Shown here: one piece after another, positions 8,251 to 17,163 of the stretch | Position numbering within the stretch: the stretch's first letter is position 1 | How the letters are laid out: every line of letters begins with the position of its first letter | From: Fodinibius sp964490705 | Lineage (GTDB): Bacteria > Bacteroidota > Rhodothermia > Balneolales > Balneolaceae | Reading direction: 5' to 3' | NCBI GenBank assembly: GCA_964490705.1 | Contig: CAZBCG010000002.1 | Location: forward strand, 1-64,000 | DNA length: 64,000 nt | The notes under the pieces: generated by a model | Database searches by the model: none | The model's input: the letters and a program-made list of their open reading frames with translations, nothing else | What the model was told of the DNA's origin: nothing | Position numbers and translations under genes: made by a program

Positions 8251-9936
8251 ATGTCATATTCCAAGACGAATAACATACTTTCGGAAGATTACCATACTAG
8301 TGATAATTTTTATGTGAGTGATTTGATTCTTCGCCAGTATCTGGATCGGCATTTTTCAGAGAATATGCTGGATCAGTATCAAGAAAACTTAGTGCAACTT
8401 GGCCATTTGGCGGCTACCACAATGAACGAGCTTTCACAACAGGCGGATAAATCATCTCCGGTGCTCAAGAAACGCGATAAATTTGGCAATGATGTGGATA
8501 AAGTTGAATTTCATCCCGCGTATTGGGGATTGATGGATATTGCGGCAAACTCAGAAATGTTTCATCTTAAATATCATCCCGAGCAAAAAGAGAAGGTACA
8601 AGAGCGACATCAAATGGGATTTGCGTTAGGGCAGCTCTATGCCATGAGTGAGCTGGGCCAATACTGTCCGCATTGTATGACCGATGGGGCGGCCTATCTG
8701 ATTGAACAGTTTGCCGATGAGCATGATAAAAAGCGCCTGCTGCCGCGTCTGGGAGCAAAGGAGGGCAAAAATCTATTTTCGGGGGCCATGTTTTTGACCG
8801 AAAAATCAGGTGGTTCGGATGTAGGTAAAAATCGCTGTACGGCAGAACAGATTCAGGGCGATCAGTACCGATTAAATGGAGAAAAATGGTTTTGCAGTAA
8901 CGTTAATGCGGATGTGATTATGGCGCTGGCGCGAACCGGTCCGCTTGAAGAAGGCACACGCGGACTTTTCCTATTTCTGGTTGAAAAAACGCTGCCCAAC
9001 GGAGATCGGAATCCGATGGAAATTATTCGGCTTAAGGAAAAACTGGGCGTTCGCTCAATGGCTACGGGCGAAGTGCGATTCCATGATACCCGAGGCAAGC
9101 GGCTGGGCAAGGAGGGGGAAGGATTCAAGGTGATGACGCAGATGATCAACATTTCGCGTAATTATAACTCAGTGGCGGCTCTGGCGGGGCATCGACGTGC
9201 TATTATCGAAGCCTGGCAGTATCTGAATCATCGGAAAACATTTGGAAAGACGGCGGTAGAGCATGCACTCATCCGCGAAAAATTCCACGAACTGGGATCG
9301 AAGTATCTTGCAAATTTTCTGTTGGTCTGGCGCGGACTGCGTGCAATGGATGCCGCCGAGCAGGGCGATGGTGACGAGCAGCAACTGCTTCGGATCATCA
9401 CGCCCATGGCCAAGTGGTGGTCGGCCGAACAGTCGGTATATGCCGTGCGCGAATGCATGGAGCTGATGGGCGGCAATGGCTACATCGAAGATTTTGTGAT
9501 GCCCAAGCTGCTTCGCGATGTAAATGTATTGCCAATTTGGGAAGGGTCGGGAAATATCATGGTGTTGGATATGCTCCGTGCGGCGCAAAAATCAGAGGGA
9601 TTGTCGCTGGTATTGGAGATGATCGAGGAGGGGGCAGGTCAATCCGAAGAATATGGGGATCTAATGGCTGAGAAGCTTGCGGAGGTGAAGTCAGTGTGGA
9701 AATCCATCCAAAAAATGGATCATCGTGATCAAGTAGAAGCTACTGCCAAACCGTTATTCAAGGAGATAATCACGCTTTTTCAGATGGCATTGCTTATCGA
9801 AGAACAAAATGATTCGAAATCCGATCGTTTGGGTTTGGCACTTCAATATTTTGCGAATAAATCCAATTCATCTCTGAGAACTCGCAAGCCATTGGAATTG
9901 GGACAAGTTGAGGAGCTAATTGGTTGGAAGTATTAG
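8251..9936 (+). CDS. Acyl-CoA dehydrogenase family protein (large, AidB-like C-terminal region)
   Basis: Flavin enzyme that desaturates acyl-CoA at the alpha-beta bond, cytoplasmic. The FAD/substrate signature AMFLTEKSGGSDVG is near residues 176-190, and the second signature region CMELMGGNGYIEDFVMPKLLRD followed by PIWEGSGNIMVLD is near 407-440. The 561-residue length exceeds the usual ~380 and includes an N-terminal extension and an alpha-helical C-terminal extension, as in AidB-type and related large members. It stands alone between pgk and ssb with no electron-transfer flavoprotein or thiolase gene nearby. The first-step substrate cannot be predicted; an AidB-like protective role is possible but not shown. 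Confidence 0.9.
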   Translation: MSYSKTNNILSEDYHTSDNFYVSDLILRQYLDRHFSENMLDQYQENLVQLGHLAATTMNELSQQADKSSPVLKKRDKFGNDVDKVEFHPAYWGLMDIAANSEMFHLKYHPEQKEKVQERHQMGFALGQLYAMSELGQYCPHCMTDGAAYLIEQFADEHDKKRLLPRLGAKEGKNLFSGAMFLTEKSGGSDVGKNRCTAEQIQGDQYRLNGEKWFCSNVNADVIMALARTGPLEEGTRGLFLFLVEKTLPNGDRNPMEIIRLKEKLGVRSMATGEVRFHDTRGKRLGKEGEGFKVMTQMINISRNYNSVAALAGHRRAIIEAWQYLNHRKTFGKTAVEHALIREKFHELGSKYLANFLLVWRGLRAMDAAEQGDGDEQQLLRIITPMAKWWSAEQSVYAVRECMELMGGNGYIEDFVMPKLLRDVNVLPIWEGSGNIMVLDMLRAAQKSEGLSLVLEMIEEGAGQSEEYGDLMAEKLAEVKSVWKSIQKMDHRDQVEATAKPLFKEIITLFQMALLIEEQNDSKSDRLGLALQYFANKSNSSLRTRKPLELGQVEELIGWKY

Positions 9937-9957
9937 ATCATGATAAAAGTAAGTTTT

Positions 9958-9979
9958 TTACCTATTTACTAATAGGTAA
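9958..9979. promoter_or_regulatory. Perfect 9-bp inverted repeat upstream of ssb
   Basis: TTACCTATT and AATAGGTAA form a perfect inverted repeat around a four-base loop, 22 bases after the acyl-CoA dehydrogenase stop and about 90 bases before ssb. No T-run follows, so it is more likely an operator-like site or a processing hairpin than a terminator. The binding factor is unknown. Confidence 0.45.
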
Positions 9980-10067
9980 CAACAAAAATTCAAAATTTTC
10001 TGTAAGGATTTCCTCCCAAATATATCTTACCTTTAGATAGAATGATAAAATAAAAAAGAAATAAATT

Positions 10068-10511
10068 ATGAGTTCACTCAACAAAGCGATGATTATTGGC
10101 CGGTTAGGACAGGATCCGGATGTACGTTATACCCAGTCGAACACGGCCGTAGCGAATATGTCAATTGCGACTTCCGAACGATACAAAGATAAGCAGGGCG
10201 AATGGAAAGAGCGTACCGAATGGCACCGTGTGGTGGCATGGGGACGAACGGCTGAAATTTGCCAGGAATATCTTCAAAAGGGATCACAAGTGTATATCGA
10301 AGGGCCAATCCAAACGCGCAAATGGGAGGATAAAGAAGGTCAGACCCGCTATACGACCGAAATTAAAGCGTTGACGATGACCATGCTCGACAGCAAAGGA
10401 GACAGTGGCGGTGGAGATGTTCCCAAAAAGCCGGATAGCTCGCAGCCAGTCTCTAGCAGCGTAGATCTGAATGAAGATTTTGATGATATAGATGACGATC
10501 TGCCATTTTAA
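10068..10511 (+). CDS. ssb: Single-stranded DNA-binding protein
   Basis: Coats single-stranded DNA during replication, recombination and repair. The OB-fold occupies about residues 1-108, opening with SLNKAMIIGRLGQDPDVRYT and including ATSERYKD and WHRVVAWG. A short glycine/serine linker leads to the acidic tip DIDDDLPF, which recruits partner proteins such as RecO, PriA or exonuclease I in well-studied bacteria. Length (147) is typical. It is a single gene with its own terminator at 10534-10565, and its start lacks an obvious Shine-Dalgarno sequence, as is common in Bacteroidota. Confidence 0.97.
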   Translation: MSSLNKAMIIGRLGQDPDVRYTQSNTAVANMSIATSERYKDKQGEWKERTEWHRVVAWGRTAEICQEYLQKGSQVYIEGPIQTRKWEDKEGQTRYTTEIKALTMTMLDSKGDSGGGDVPKKPDSSQPVSSSVDLNEDFDDIDDDLPF

Positions 10512-10533
10512 ATATTAACGGATAAATTTAAGG

Positions 10534-10565
10534 GCGGTAGGGCATGGGGCCTTACCGCTTTTTCT
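10534..10565 (+). terminator. Rho-independent terminator of ssb
   Basis: A 10-base-pair stem (GCGGTAGGGC with GCCTTACCGC, one G-T pair) with a short loop is followed by TTTTTCT. It lies 22 bases beyond the ssb stop. Confidence 0.9.
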
Positions 10566-10628
10566 ATTCTTGCACCACAGCCTTTCAGTATATAGCTTTA
10601 GGCAAAACCCAAGTATAAAACCAGGGAA

Positions 10629-12026
10629 TTGGACGACCCGAGTAGTTTACTATTTATTACGGATCTTTTTGCACAGGCCGAGGAGACCATCCTCATCGAC
10701 CCGACGCTTGATCCTGTGGGTTTAACAATCCAGGTGATGGTTATTATTCTGGGATTGTTGTTTTCTGCTCTGTTCTCTGGTTCCGAAGTCGCTTTTTTCT
10801 CTCTTGTAAACCAAGAAGATCTGCTTTCGGAAGGAGATATCGAAGGAACTCCCGACCGCCTGATTGTACGGATGCTCGAACGCCCCCGGCGTTTGCTTGC
10901 TACTATTTTGATCGGCAATACGTTTGCTAATATTGTGGCCTCGGTACTTGCAGCTGTCGTAACCGGGAATTTGGTAGCCTATTTCGGTCTTCCCGAATTT
11001 CTCGTCTATTTTGTAGAGGTCGTCATTTTGACCTTTATGATTTTAATCCTGAGTGAAATCACCCCTAAAATTATTGCCATCAATAATCCGCTGAAAGCCG
11101 CCCGCCGGGTCAGCCGATTTATTTATGCGCTTTTTACTATTCTGACACCACTTTCCAGCATCATTGCCAACAGTACCTTGAGTCTTGAAGAACGCCTGCC
11201 CAAGCCGAATAGTAAAATGACCTCCGAAGATATTATGACGATGGCAGAGGTTAGTGAGCAGGAGGGATCAATCAGAAGTGATGAGCGCGAAATTATCGAA
11301 AATGTGATTGAGTTCGGCAGCACAACCGTGCGCGAAATTATGACCTCGCGGGTGGATATCGTAGCTATTTCTACCGGCAACTCGCTGGACGAAGTGCTCA
11401 GCCTGATTCGTGAAAAGGGGCTGTCGCGCATGCCGATTTATGAAAATGATCTCGATAATATTTTAGGCGTTATTCACTCGAAAGATGTACTGCCGTATAT
11501 CAACTCCGATATTGAACGGACAACCATAAACTGGCGGACCATTGCGCGAAAGGCATTGTTTATTCCGTCCACTAAAAAGCTGGATGATCTGCTTCGGGAT
11601 TTCCAGCAGGAAAAGACGCATATCGCTATCGTTGTGGATGAATACGGCGGCACCGAGGGATTGATAACGCTGGATGACATTCTCGAAGAAATTGTAGGTG
11701 ATATTTCTGATGAATACGATGATATCGAGGAACAGCTTTATACAAAGTTCAAAAGTGGCGTGTATATCTTCGATGCGCGCATCGATCTCGATGACATGGA
11801 AGAGATTCTGGGTTGTGAACTGACATCTGATGAGGATGAATACGAAACGCTGGGTGGGTTGGTGTATTATCTCACCGAACGAATCCCCAATGTGGGAGAA
11901 CGCGTGTATTACCAGAATCTGGAGCTTACTATTCATTCGATTAAAAACAATCGTGTGCACAAGCTGCGTGTTAAAGTGCAGGATCGTCCCCAGTCCTCGA
12001 AAGAGCACCACCGAACCAAGAAATAA
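10629..12026 (+). CDS. gldE: GldE-like CNNM/CorC family transporter with CBS domains
   Basis: The 465-residue protein has the DUF21/CNNM membrane domain (about residues 30-200, including ALFSGSEVAFFS and the helix ending FANIVASV), a CBS pair (about 215-335, with REIMTSRVDIVAIS and RMPIYENDLDNILGVIH) and a C-terminal CorC/HlyC domain (about 350-445). CNNM proteins move or sense divalent cations such as Mg2+; in Flavobacteria this family member is GldE, linked to gliding and lipoprotein function. The start is TTG (10629), preceded by CCAGGGA; the next in-frame ATG would remove part of the first helix, and MDDPSSLLF matches GldE N-termini. murB follows after 18 bases, suggesting an operon. Confidence 0.85.
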   Translation: MDDPSSLLFITDLFAQAEETILIDPTLDPVGLTIQVMVIILGLLFSALFSGSEVAFFSLVNQEDLLSEGDIEGTPDRLIVRMLERPRRLLATILIGNTFANIVASVLAAVVTGNLVAYFGLPEFLVYFVEVVILTFMILILSEITPKIIAINNPLKAARRVSRFIYALFTILTPLSSIIANSTLSLEERLPKPNSKMTSEDIMTMAEVSEQEGSIRSDEREIIENVIEFGSTTVREIMTSRVDIVAISTGNSLDEVLSLIREKGLSRMPIYENDLDNILGVIHSKDVLPYINSDIERTTINWRTIARKALFIPSTKKLDDLLRDFQQEKTHIAIVVDEYGGTEGLITLDDILEEIVGDISDEYDDIEEQLYTKFKSGVYIFDARIDLDDMEEILGCELTSDEDEYETLGGLVYYLTERIPNVGERVYYQNLELTIHSIKNNRVHKLRVKVQDRPQSSKEHHRTKK

Positions 12027-12044
12027 TGCTAAAATAGTTTTTTG

Positions 12045-13082
12045 ATGAGCACTTTGTACGATACATTGGTCAGCTCCAATGTTGATTTACAGCCTTACAA
12101 TACGCTAAATATTTCTGCAACGGCCCGTTATTTTGCAGAAGTTGAGAGTGAGGAGAAACTCCGAAATATTTTGAGACATCCCCAAACGGGAAACAGGAAG
12201 ATCGTTGTGTTGGGAGCAGGCAGTAATGTGTTATTTACGGATGATTTTGATGGACTGGTACTGCATATCAATATCCAGGGCCGAGAGGTTATTAACGAAA
12301 CCGAAGAGCATGTATGGCTTAAAATTGGGGCCGGCGAAGACTGGCATCAAACGGTTCGCTATTGTGTAGATCAGGGTTGGGGCGGTATCGAAAATCTGTC
12401 GCTTATTCCCGGAACTGTGGGCGCAGCGCCCATTCAAAATATTGGTGCCTATGGTGTGGAGCTGCAAGAAGTTTTTGAGTGGCTTGAGGGCATGGATATC
12501 GAGGGGCGTGCCATCCGTCGCTATGAAAAGCAAGACTGTGAGTTCGGTTACCGCGATAGCATTTTTAAAGGAGAGTTGAAGGGTATTGTTATCGTTACGA
12601 ATGTTGTTCTCAAGCTGTCAAAAAATCCGACGTTGAATACCTCGTATGGAGCTATACAATCGATGCTTGAGGAGCGTGATATCACCAGTCCCACTATTGA
12701 AGATATCAGTGATATTGTGATTGATATCCGGAATAGCAAACTGCCCCATCCCGATACGCTGGGCAATGCCGGCAGTTTTTTTAAGAATCCCATTGTGAAT
12801 AAAAAAGTTTATGAACGAATTAAGGGAACATATCCCCAGGCGCCGGGCTACAGCATGGGAAATGGGAAACTAAAAGTGCCGGCCGGATGGCTCATCGAAG
12901 AAGCGGGATGGAAAGGTAAAGTGGTAGGCAATGCAGGTACTTATAAACAGCAGGCGCTGGTAATTGTGAATCACGGTGGTGCTACGGGACAGGAAATCAT
13001 GGAGCTTGCTACCAAGATTCGAGAATCGGTGCTCGAGGAGTTCGGGATCGAGTTGGTACCGGAAGTGAATATCATTAACTGA
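12045..13082 (+). CDS. murB: UDP-N-acetylenolpyruvoylglucosamine reductase (MurB, E. coli type)
   Basis: Reduces the enolpyruvyl group to make UDP-N-acetylmuramate for peptidoglycan, using NADPH and FAD in the cytoplasm. The FAD domain is shown by VVLGAGSNVLF and GIENLSLIPGTVGAAPIQNIGAYG; the catalytic serine lies in GNAGSFFKNP and the glutamate in ELVPEV near the C-terminus. The inserted tyrosine loop (CEFGYRDSIFK) and the length of about 345 residues are those of the type I enzyme. A TTG three bases upstream is also in frame, but ATG 12045 (MSTLYDT) is preferred. The gene sits between gldE and the DUF2779 gene with minimal spacing; probably co-transcribed. Confidence 0.96.
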   Translation: MSTLYDTLVSSNVDLQPYNTLNISATARYFAEVESEEKLRNILRHPQTGNRKIVVLGAGSNVLFTDDFDGLVLHINIQGREVINETEEHVWLKIGAGEDWHQTVRYCVDQGWGGIENLSLIPGTVGAAPIQNIGAYGVELQEVFEWLEGMDIEGRAIRRYEKQDCEFGYRDSIFKGELKGIVIVTNVVLKLSKNPTLNTSYGAIQSMLEERDITSPTIEDISDIVIDIRNSKLPHPDTLGNAGSFFKNPIVNKKVYERIKGTYPQAPGYSMGNGKLKVPAGWLIEEAGWKGKVVGNAGTYKQQALVIVNHGGATGQEIMELATKIRESVLEEFGIELVPEVNIIN

Positions 13083-13083
13083 T

Positions 13084-14988
13084 ATGGCAACGAATTCCGC
13101 GACGGCTGATTATTTTACCAAACACCTGTTCGGCGCGGGATTGCAGTGCCCCACAAAGTTGTATTACAAAGCGCACGATTTTCCGGAGGACCAAACTTCG
13201 GTCCCATTTATTCGGCACGCAGTGCATAATAAGCGATTGCTGAAGGCGCTGGCCCGATCGGTGTATCCCGATGGAAAATTCATTGAGGCAGATTCAGTTG
13301 CAGATGCCGCATCGTCAACAGATCGACATTTGCAGGCCGAACATGCCGTATTATTTGATGCCATTTTTGAATACCGGCAGATGATGGCACGGCTCCCCAT
13401 TGTGGTGAAAAACCAAGATTCGTTGACTGCCTTCCATATTCAAACCAAGGTGTTTGATTCTCGAAAATATCGGTTGGCTGATGCCGAAGGTAATATCTAT
13501 CAAAAGTGGCAGAAATATATTACCGATTTTGCGTATCAGTTGTATTTGGTACAGCAAAAATGGCCTAATTACCGGCTCAAGGCGGTATTGGTTTTGCCGG
13601 AAAAGACTGGTCAGGCTAAGACTGATAATTTGCCCTTTTTATTGAAACCGCTGGATAAAACTATGAAAGCTGTTTCGGTTCCGTCAGCCAATCAGCAGCT
13701 GTTGGCAAAAATTAATGTTACTGACCTTATTAACAGGGTGTGGACGAATCCCGCATTTGCAGAAAACCATCTGCCCGAATCCTCGTTTGAGGATTCGCTG
13801 TATTACTTGCGGGACTTATACTTAAACAAACAAAAAGAAGCTCCACAAGTAGGATCCAAATGCAAAGACTGTGAGTTCCGTATCGAACGGGAACGTATCC
13901 CCAAAGGGGTTAAAAGTGGATTCAATGAGTGCTGGAATTCCGAAACAGGTACAGAAAATCCATCAGAGAAACATGTGTTTGACTTGATTGGTCCTGGAGT
14001 GAATAATTGGATTGAGAACGGGATATATCATCAGCAGAATATTCCTGAGGATGAAATTTTTGCCAGCCAGACTATTGTAAATGGCAGTGGGCGGATTACC
14101 CATAACATGCGCCAGGCGCTCCAGGTTTTTAAGGCAAAGGGGCAGCAGGTGCCGCCAGAAATTATGCGTCCCGAGCTTTATCGTGAACTGAATCGATGGG
14201 AATATCCGCTGCATTTTCTTGACTTTGAGGCTGGAAATTACCCGGTGCCTGTTCGACGAAATCGTTCTCCATATCACTTGTTGGTATTTCAGTTTTCCTG
14301 TCACACGCTTACTGAAGATGGGAGTTGGAGGCATCACCAGTGGATTGACGATTTGGAGAGTGGATATCCTAATTATGAGCTGGTGCGTCAACTGATGGAT
14401 GTGCCCGATATCAATGAGGGAACAATCGTGCAGTATTCCGATTTTGAACGGAATGCGTTGAAGACTATCCGTCGTGAGCTGATGGATGAGCAGGATGAGG
14501 TAAAAGATGCGACACAGCTTATCCGTTGGATTGAAAAGATTATTCATCGCAACGATTCTTCGCATCATCAGCCACCCTATGTGGCGGATCTGAGTCGTTT
14601 GGTGAAACACTTTTACTATAATCGGGAGATGGATAGTTCGCTTAGTATCAAAGATGTGTTACAGTCGGTAATGAGTCACAGTACCGTTCTCAAAAAGCAA
14701 TATTCCAGCTCCTATTCAAGCCACAATTTTGATGACATTATTTGGTGGGAGCCTGATGGGCAGGGCGGGGCACGAAATCCCTATGAAATTTTAGCGGAGA
14801 CCGATGATCATTCAGTCCGCCGAGGAACCGAAGCAATGGTTGAATACGGCAAGCTGATTGCTCAGGAATTATCTCCCGAACAGTTGAAATTATGTCAACA
14901 AGCGCTGCTCAAATATTGCGAATTAGATACTTTGGCCATGCTCATGATTTATCAGCATTGGAAAGGAATAATGGCACAAGATTCGTAA
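13084..14988 (+). CDS. DUF2779 protein: Cas4-like Fe-S nuclease region fused to a DEDD-like exonuclease region
   Basis: The 634-residue protein begins QCPTKLYYKA (C22) and has C260 and C263 in KCKDCEF plus C283 in NECW, the one-plus-three cysteine layout of Cas4/AddB-type nucleases that hold a 4Fe-4S cluster. The C-terminal half has motif I HFLDFEAG (D380, E382), motif II VQYSDFERNAL (E455) and motif III YCELDTLAM (D615), an arrangement like RNase-H-fold DEDD 3'-5' exonucleases and the core of DUF2779. Function in vivo is unknown; a DNA or RNA end-processing role is inferred. It begins one base after the murB stop, so expression is probably coupled. No cas genes or CRISPR repeats are near. 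Confidence 0.8.
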   Translation: MATNSATADYFTKHLFGAGLQCPTKLYYKAHDFPEDQTSVPFIRHAVHNKRLLKALARSVYPDGKFIEADSVADAASSTDRHLQAEHAVLFDAIFEYRQMMARLPIVVKNQDSLTAFHIQTKVFDSRKYRLADAEGNIYQKWQKYITDFAYQLYLVQQKWPNYRLKAVLVLPEKTGQAKTDNLPFLLKPLDKTMKAVSVPSANQQLLAKINVTDLINRVWTNPAFAENHLPESSFEDSLYYLRDLYLNKQKEAPQVGSKCKDCEFRIERERIPKGVKSGFNECWNSETGTENPSEKHVFDLIGPGVNNWIENGIYHQQNIPEDEIFASQTIVNGSGRITHNMRQALQVFKAKGQQVPPEIMRPELYRELNRWEYPLHFLDFEAGNYPVPVRRNRSPYHLLVFQFSCHTLTEDGSWRHHQWIDDLESGYPNYELVRQLMDVPDINEGTIVQYSDFERNALKTIRRELMDEQDEVKDATQLIRWIEKIIHRNDSSHHQPPYVADLSRLVKHFYYNREMDSSLSIKDVLQSVMSHSTVLKKQYSSSYSSHNFDDIIWWEPDGQGGARNPYEILAETDDHSVRRGTEAMVEYGKLIAQELSPEQLKLCQQALLKYCELDTLAMLMIYQHWKGIMAQDS

Positions 14989-15081
14989 TTTGGGGCGGGA
15001 ACTTCTTGCAATGAATATTTATATATTTCAATGGAGATTTTGCAAAGCGCTCTTAAACGATTGTCAAAAACACTATTCGCT

Positions 15082-16575
15082 ATGAAGATGAAACAGCTTA
15101 AAAATATTGCTCTACTGTGTTTACTGGGATTATTCGTCACTGCTTGTGTAATGCAGAAGAGTCCGATATCTGGCACCAAACGGGCTTATGGCTATAGCTG
15201 GGAAAAAGAAGTGCAGATTGGGCAGCAGGCCGACCAACAGATCCAGCAGCAGTATGGGATATATCATGATGAGGAGATGTTGAACTATGTGGAAAGTGTG
15301 GGACAAGATGTGCTATCAGTTAGTCACATGCGTCGCGAGGATACCGATCCACAATACCGCAATACCGAGTTTCACTTTCGGGTGTTGAATAGTCCTGTTG
15401 TAAATGCGTTTGCCCTGCCGGGAGGCTATGTATATGTGACGCGGGGACTGCTGGCCCATCTCAAAAATGAAGCCCAGTTGGCTGTTGTATTGGGACACGA
15501 GATTGCACACGTTGCGGCGCGGCATGCCTCTCAGCGAGCGTTCGAGCAGCAACTGGGACAACTTGCACTTATCGGTGGAGCCGTAGTGGGAGAAGAATTG
15601 CTGGGCATACCGGGACAGCATGTATTACAATTGGGAAGTCAGGCGGCTCAATTTTTATTCTTGAGCTACGGCCGTGATGATGAACGCGAATCGGATCGGC
15701 TGGGCGTAGAATATGCGGCAATGAAAAACTATGACGCCGCTGATGGGGCTGGATTTTTTAGCACCTTAAAGCGCATTTCCAAGCAGTCAGGGCAAAGTAT
15801 TCCCGAATGGCAATCTTCTCACCCCGATCCCGCAGAGCGGGAAACGACAATCCCTGAATTGGCTCAAAAGTGGGCGCAAAAGGGATATGAGCAAAATATT
15901 GAAAATACTGATGAGTACATGAATAAGATGGATGGCCTAATTTATGGCAACAATCCCCGCGAAGGATTTGCCGAAGAGGGCACGTTTTATCATCCCGATC
16001 TGAAGTTTAAGTTCAATTACCCTGCTGACTGGCAGATTATCAATCAGCCTACGTTGGTAGCTGCGGTGAATGAGGAGCAGGATGTGGTTTCCATTATGGA
16101 GATCGATGCTGAATCGGATTCGCCTCAAGCATCGGTTGCAAACTTTGTTAATCAGGATGGATTTACAGTAGAATCGCAAAATGAAATCAGCAATAACAAT
16201 TTAAATGGCTATCAGGCTATGGCATCTGCGATGACCCAAGATAGCACTCAATATCGGTTTCATGTGTATGCTGCTTCTTATGATGGTAATATTTACCGGT
16301 TCACCTCGTACAGTTTGGCTGATAAATTTGCGAATTACCGTCCGCAATTTGAGGAAACCAGCAATTCATTTGCAGAGCTCAACGACCAGGATGTTTTGGA
16401 TGTTCAGCCGGTAAAACTGCAAACAATACGAACAGATCGTTCAGCCGCATTTTCTTCATTTTTACCGGACAGTTTCCCGATGGAAATTACTGCTGAAGAT
16501 GTGGCCATCGTTAACCAGGTTGAACTCGACGAAACCATAGAAAAGGGTACTTGGATTAAAGTGCCGCAACGGTAA
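15082..16575 (+). CDS. M48 family metalloprotease, lipoprotein with C-terminal extension
   Basis: Membrane-anchored zinc protease of the LoiP/BepA type, likely acting in the periplasm on misfolded envelope proteins. From ATG 15082 the product starts MKMKQLKNIALLCLL and has the lipobox LFVTAC, so this start is preferred over the longer frame from 15031, which would bury the signal peptide. The zinc motif HEIAH is at residues 139-143 and the third ligand lies in DDERESDRLGVEY. After the peptidase domain (to about residue 265) there is a 230-residue C-terminal region with beta-rich character not typical of the short LoiP form, probably a separate domain. The gene is convergent with the carbohydrate operon, only six bases from its end. 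Confidence 0.9.
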   Translation: MKMKQLKNIALLCLLGLFVTACVMQKSPISGTKRAYGYSWEKEVQIGQQADQQIQQQYGIYHDEEMLNYVESVGQDVLSVSHMRREDTDPQYRNTEFHFRVLNSPVVNAFALPGGYVYVTRGLLAHLKNEAQLAVVLGHEIAHVAARHASQRAFEQQLGQLALIGGAVVGEELLGIPGQHVLQLGSQAAQFLFLSYGRDDERESDRLGVEYAAMKNYDAADGAGFFSTLKRISKQSGQSIPEWQSSHPDPAERETTIPELAQKWAQKGYEQNIENTDEYMNKMDGLIYGNNPREGFAEEGTFYHPDLKFKFNYPADWQIINQPTLVAAVNEEQDVVSIMEIDAESDSPQASVANFVNQDGFTVESQNEISNNNLNGYQAMASAMTQDSTQYRFHVYAASYDGNIYRFTSYSLADKFANYRPQFEETSNSFAELNDQDVLDVQPVKLQTIRTDRSAAFSSFLPDSFPMEITAEDVAIVNQVELDETIEKGTWIKVPQR

Positions 16576-16581
16576 AGAGGG

Positions 16582-17163
16582 TTATTCTCCTGAAAAAATC
16601 ACATCAAGCCATTTCACCTCTTGGATACCGGGCTTGAGATGACGAACGGGCATTTCTATATGTTCAACAAATTCCGATTCTCCAGATATCGAAATCGGCC
16701 GCGGACGAGTGTAACTGGCTATACTGTATGATAATATCTGCTGAGGATCATTTTTGATAATCACGTGCAACTTATTTGCGGACTCATTCTCAGGATTATC
16801 AATACTTGGCAGGGCATAGATTGCCCGAAGTTCCCCTTGTTCTCCGCCGGCAATTTTTATAGCGATGTAATTTTCGCGGATATCCTGACCGGCAAATTTT
16901 TCGCTCGGCAAGTTACGAAAGACCATTGAAGAAAATTGATCGTTTTCTGGTGATATTACTTGCTCGGAGTCTAATTGTTGCCAGTTATTATTGCTACCAG
17001 GATTTTCTTTTAACCAGACTCTCGTGCTGTTGGCATCCAGATTACTGCCAAAAATTACCAGATCAAATTGAGCAGGCAGTTTTTCTGTCGTTTGTGCTCC
17101 GGCAATTGATGTCAAAGCAAAGAGGAGGCAAAATCCGAATAAAAATCTGTTAGGTATCATCAT
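16582..17163 (-). CDS. Exported stand-alone domain protein, homologous to the C-terminus of the 18.6-20.3 kb lipoprotein
   Basis: The 193-residue product has a Sec signal peptide (cleavage near SIAGAQ). Its mature part aligns by eye with the C-terminal region of the lipoprotein at 18626-20284: FDLVIFG with FDLWIYG, VFRNLPSEKFAGQD with VFRGLSRDNFIGSD, and SYSIASYTRPRPISI with SINSLASHVRPVSF. It probably folds as a beta-sandwich, possibly a carbohydrate- or partner-binding module, but that is inference. It is the last of three genes and overlaps the preceding epimerase gene by ATGA, so it is translated in a coupled way with it. No known family name can be given. Confidence 0.8.
   Translation of the reverse strand: MMIPNRFLFGFCLLFALTSIAGAQTTEKLPAQFDLVIFGSNLDANSTRVWLKENPGSNNNWQQLDSEQVISPENDQFSSMVFRNLPSEKFAGQDIRENYIAIKIAGGEQGELRAIYALPSIDNPENESANKLHVIIKNDPQQILSYSIASYTRPRPISISGESEFVEHIEMPVRHLKPGIQEVKWLDVIFSGE

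Noticed and set aside
13084..14988. Cas4-like residues as a hint of a CRISPR system
   Set aside because: No repeat array or other cas genes; DUF2779 proteins are known stand-alone homologues.
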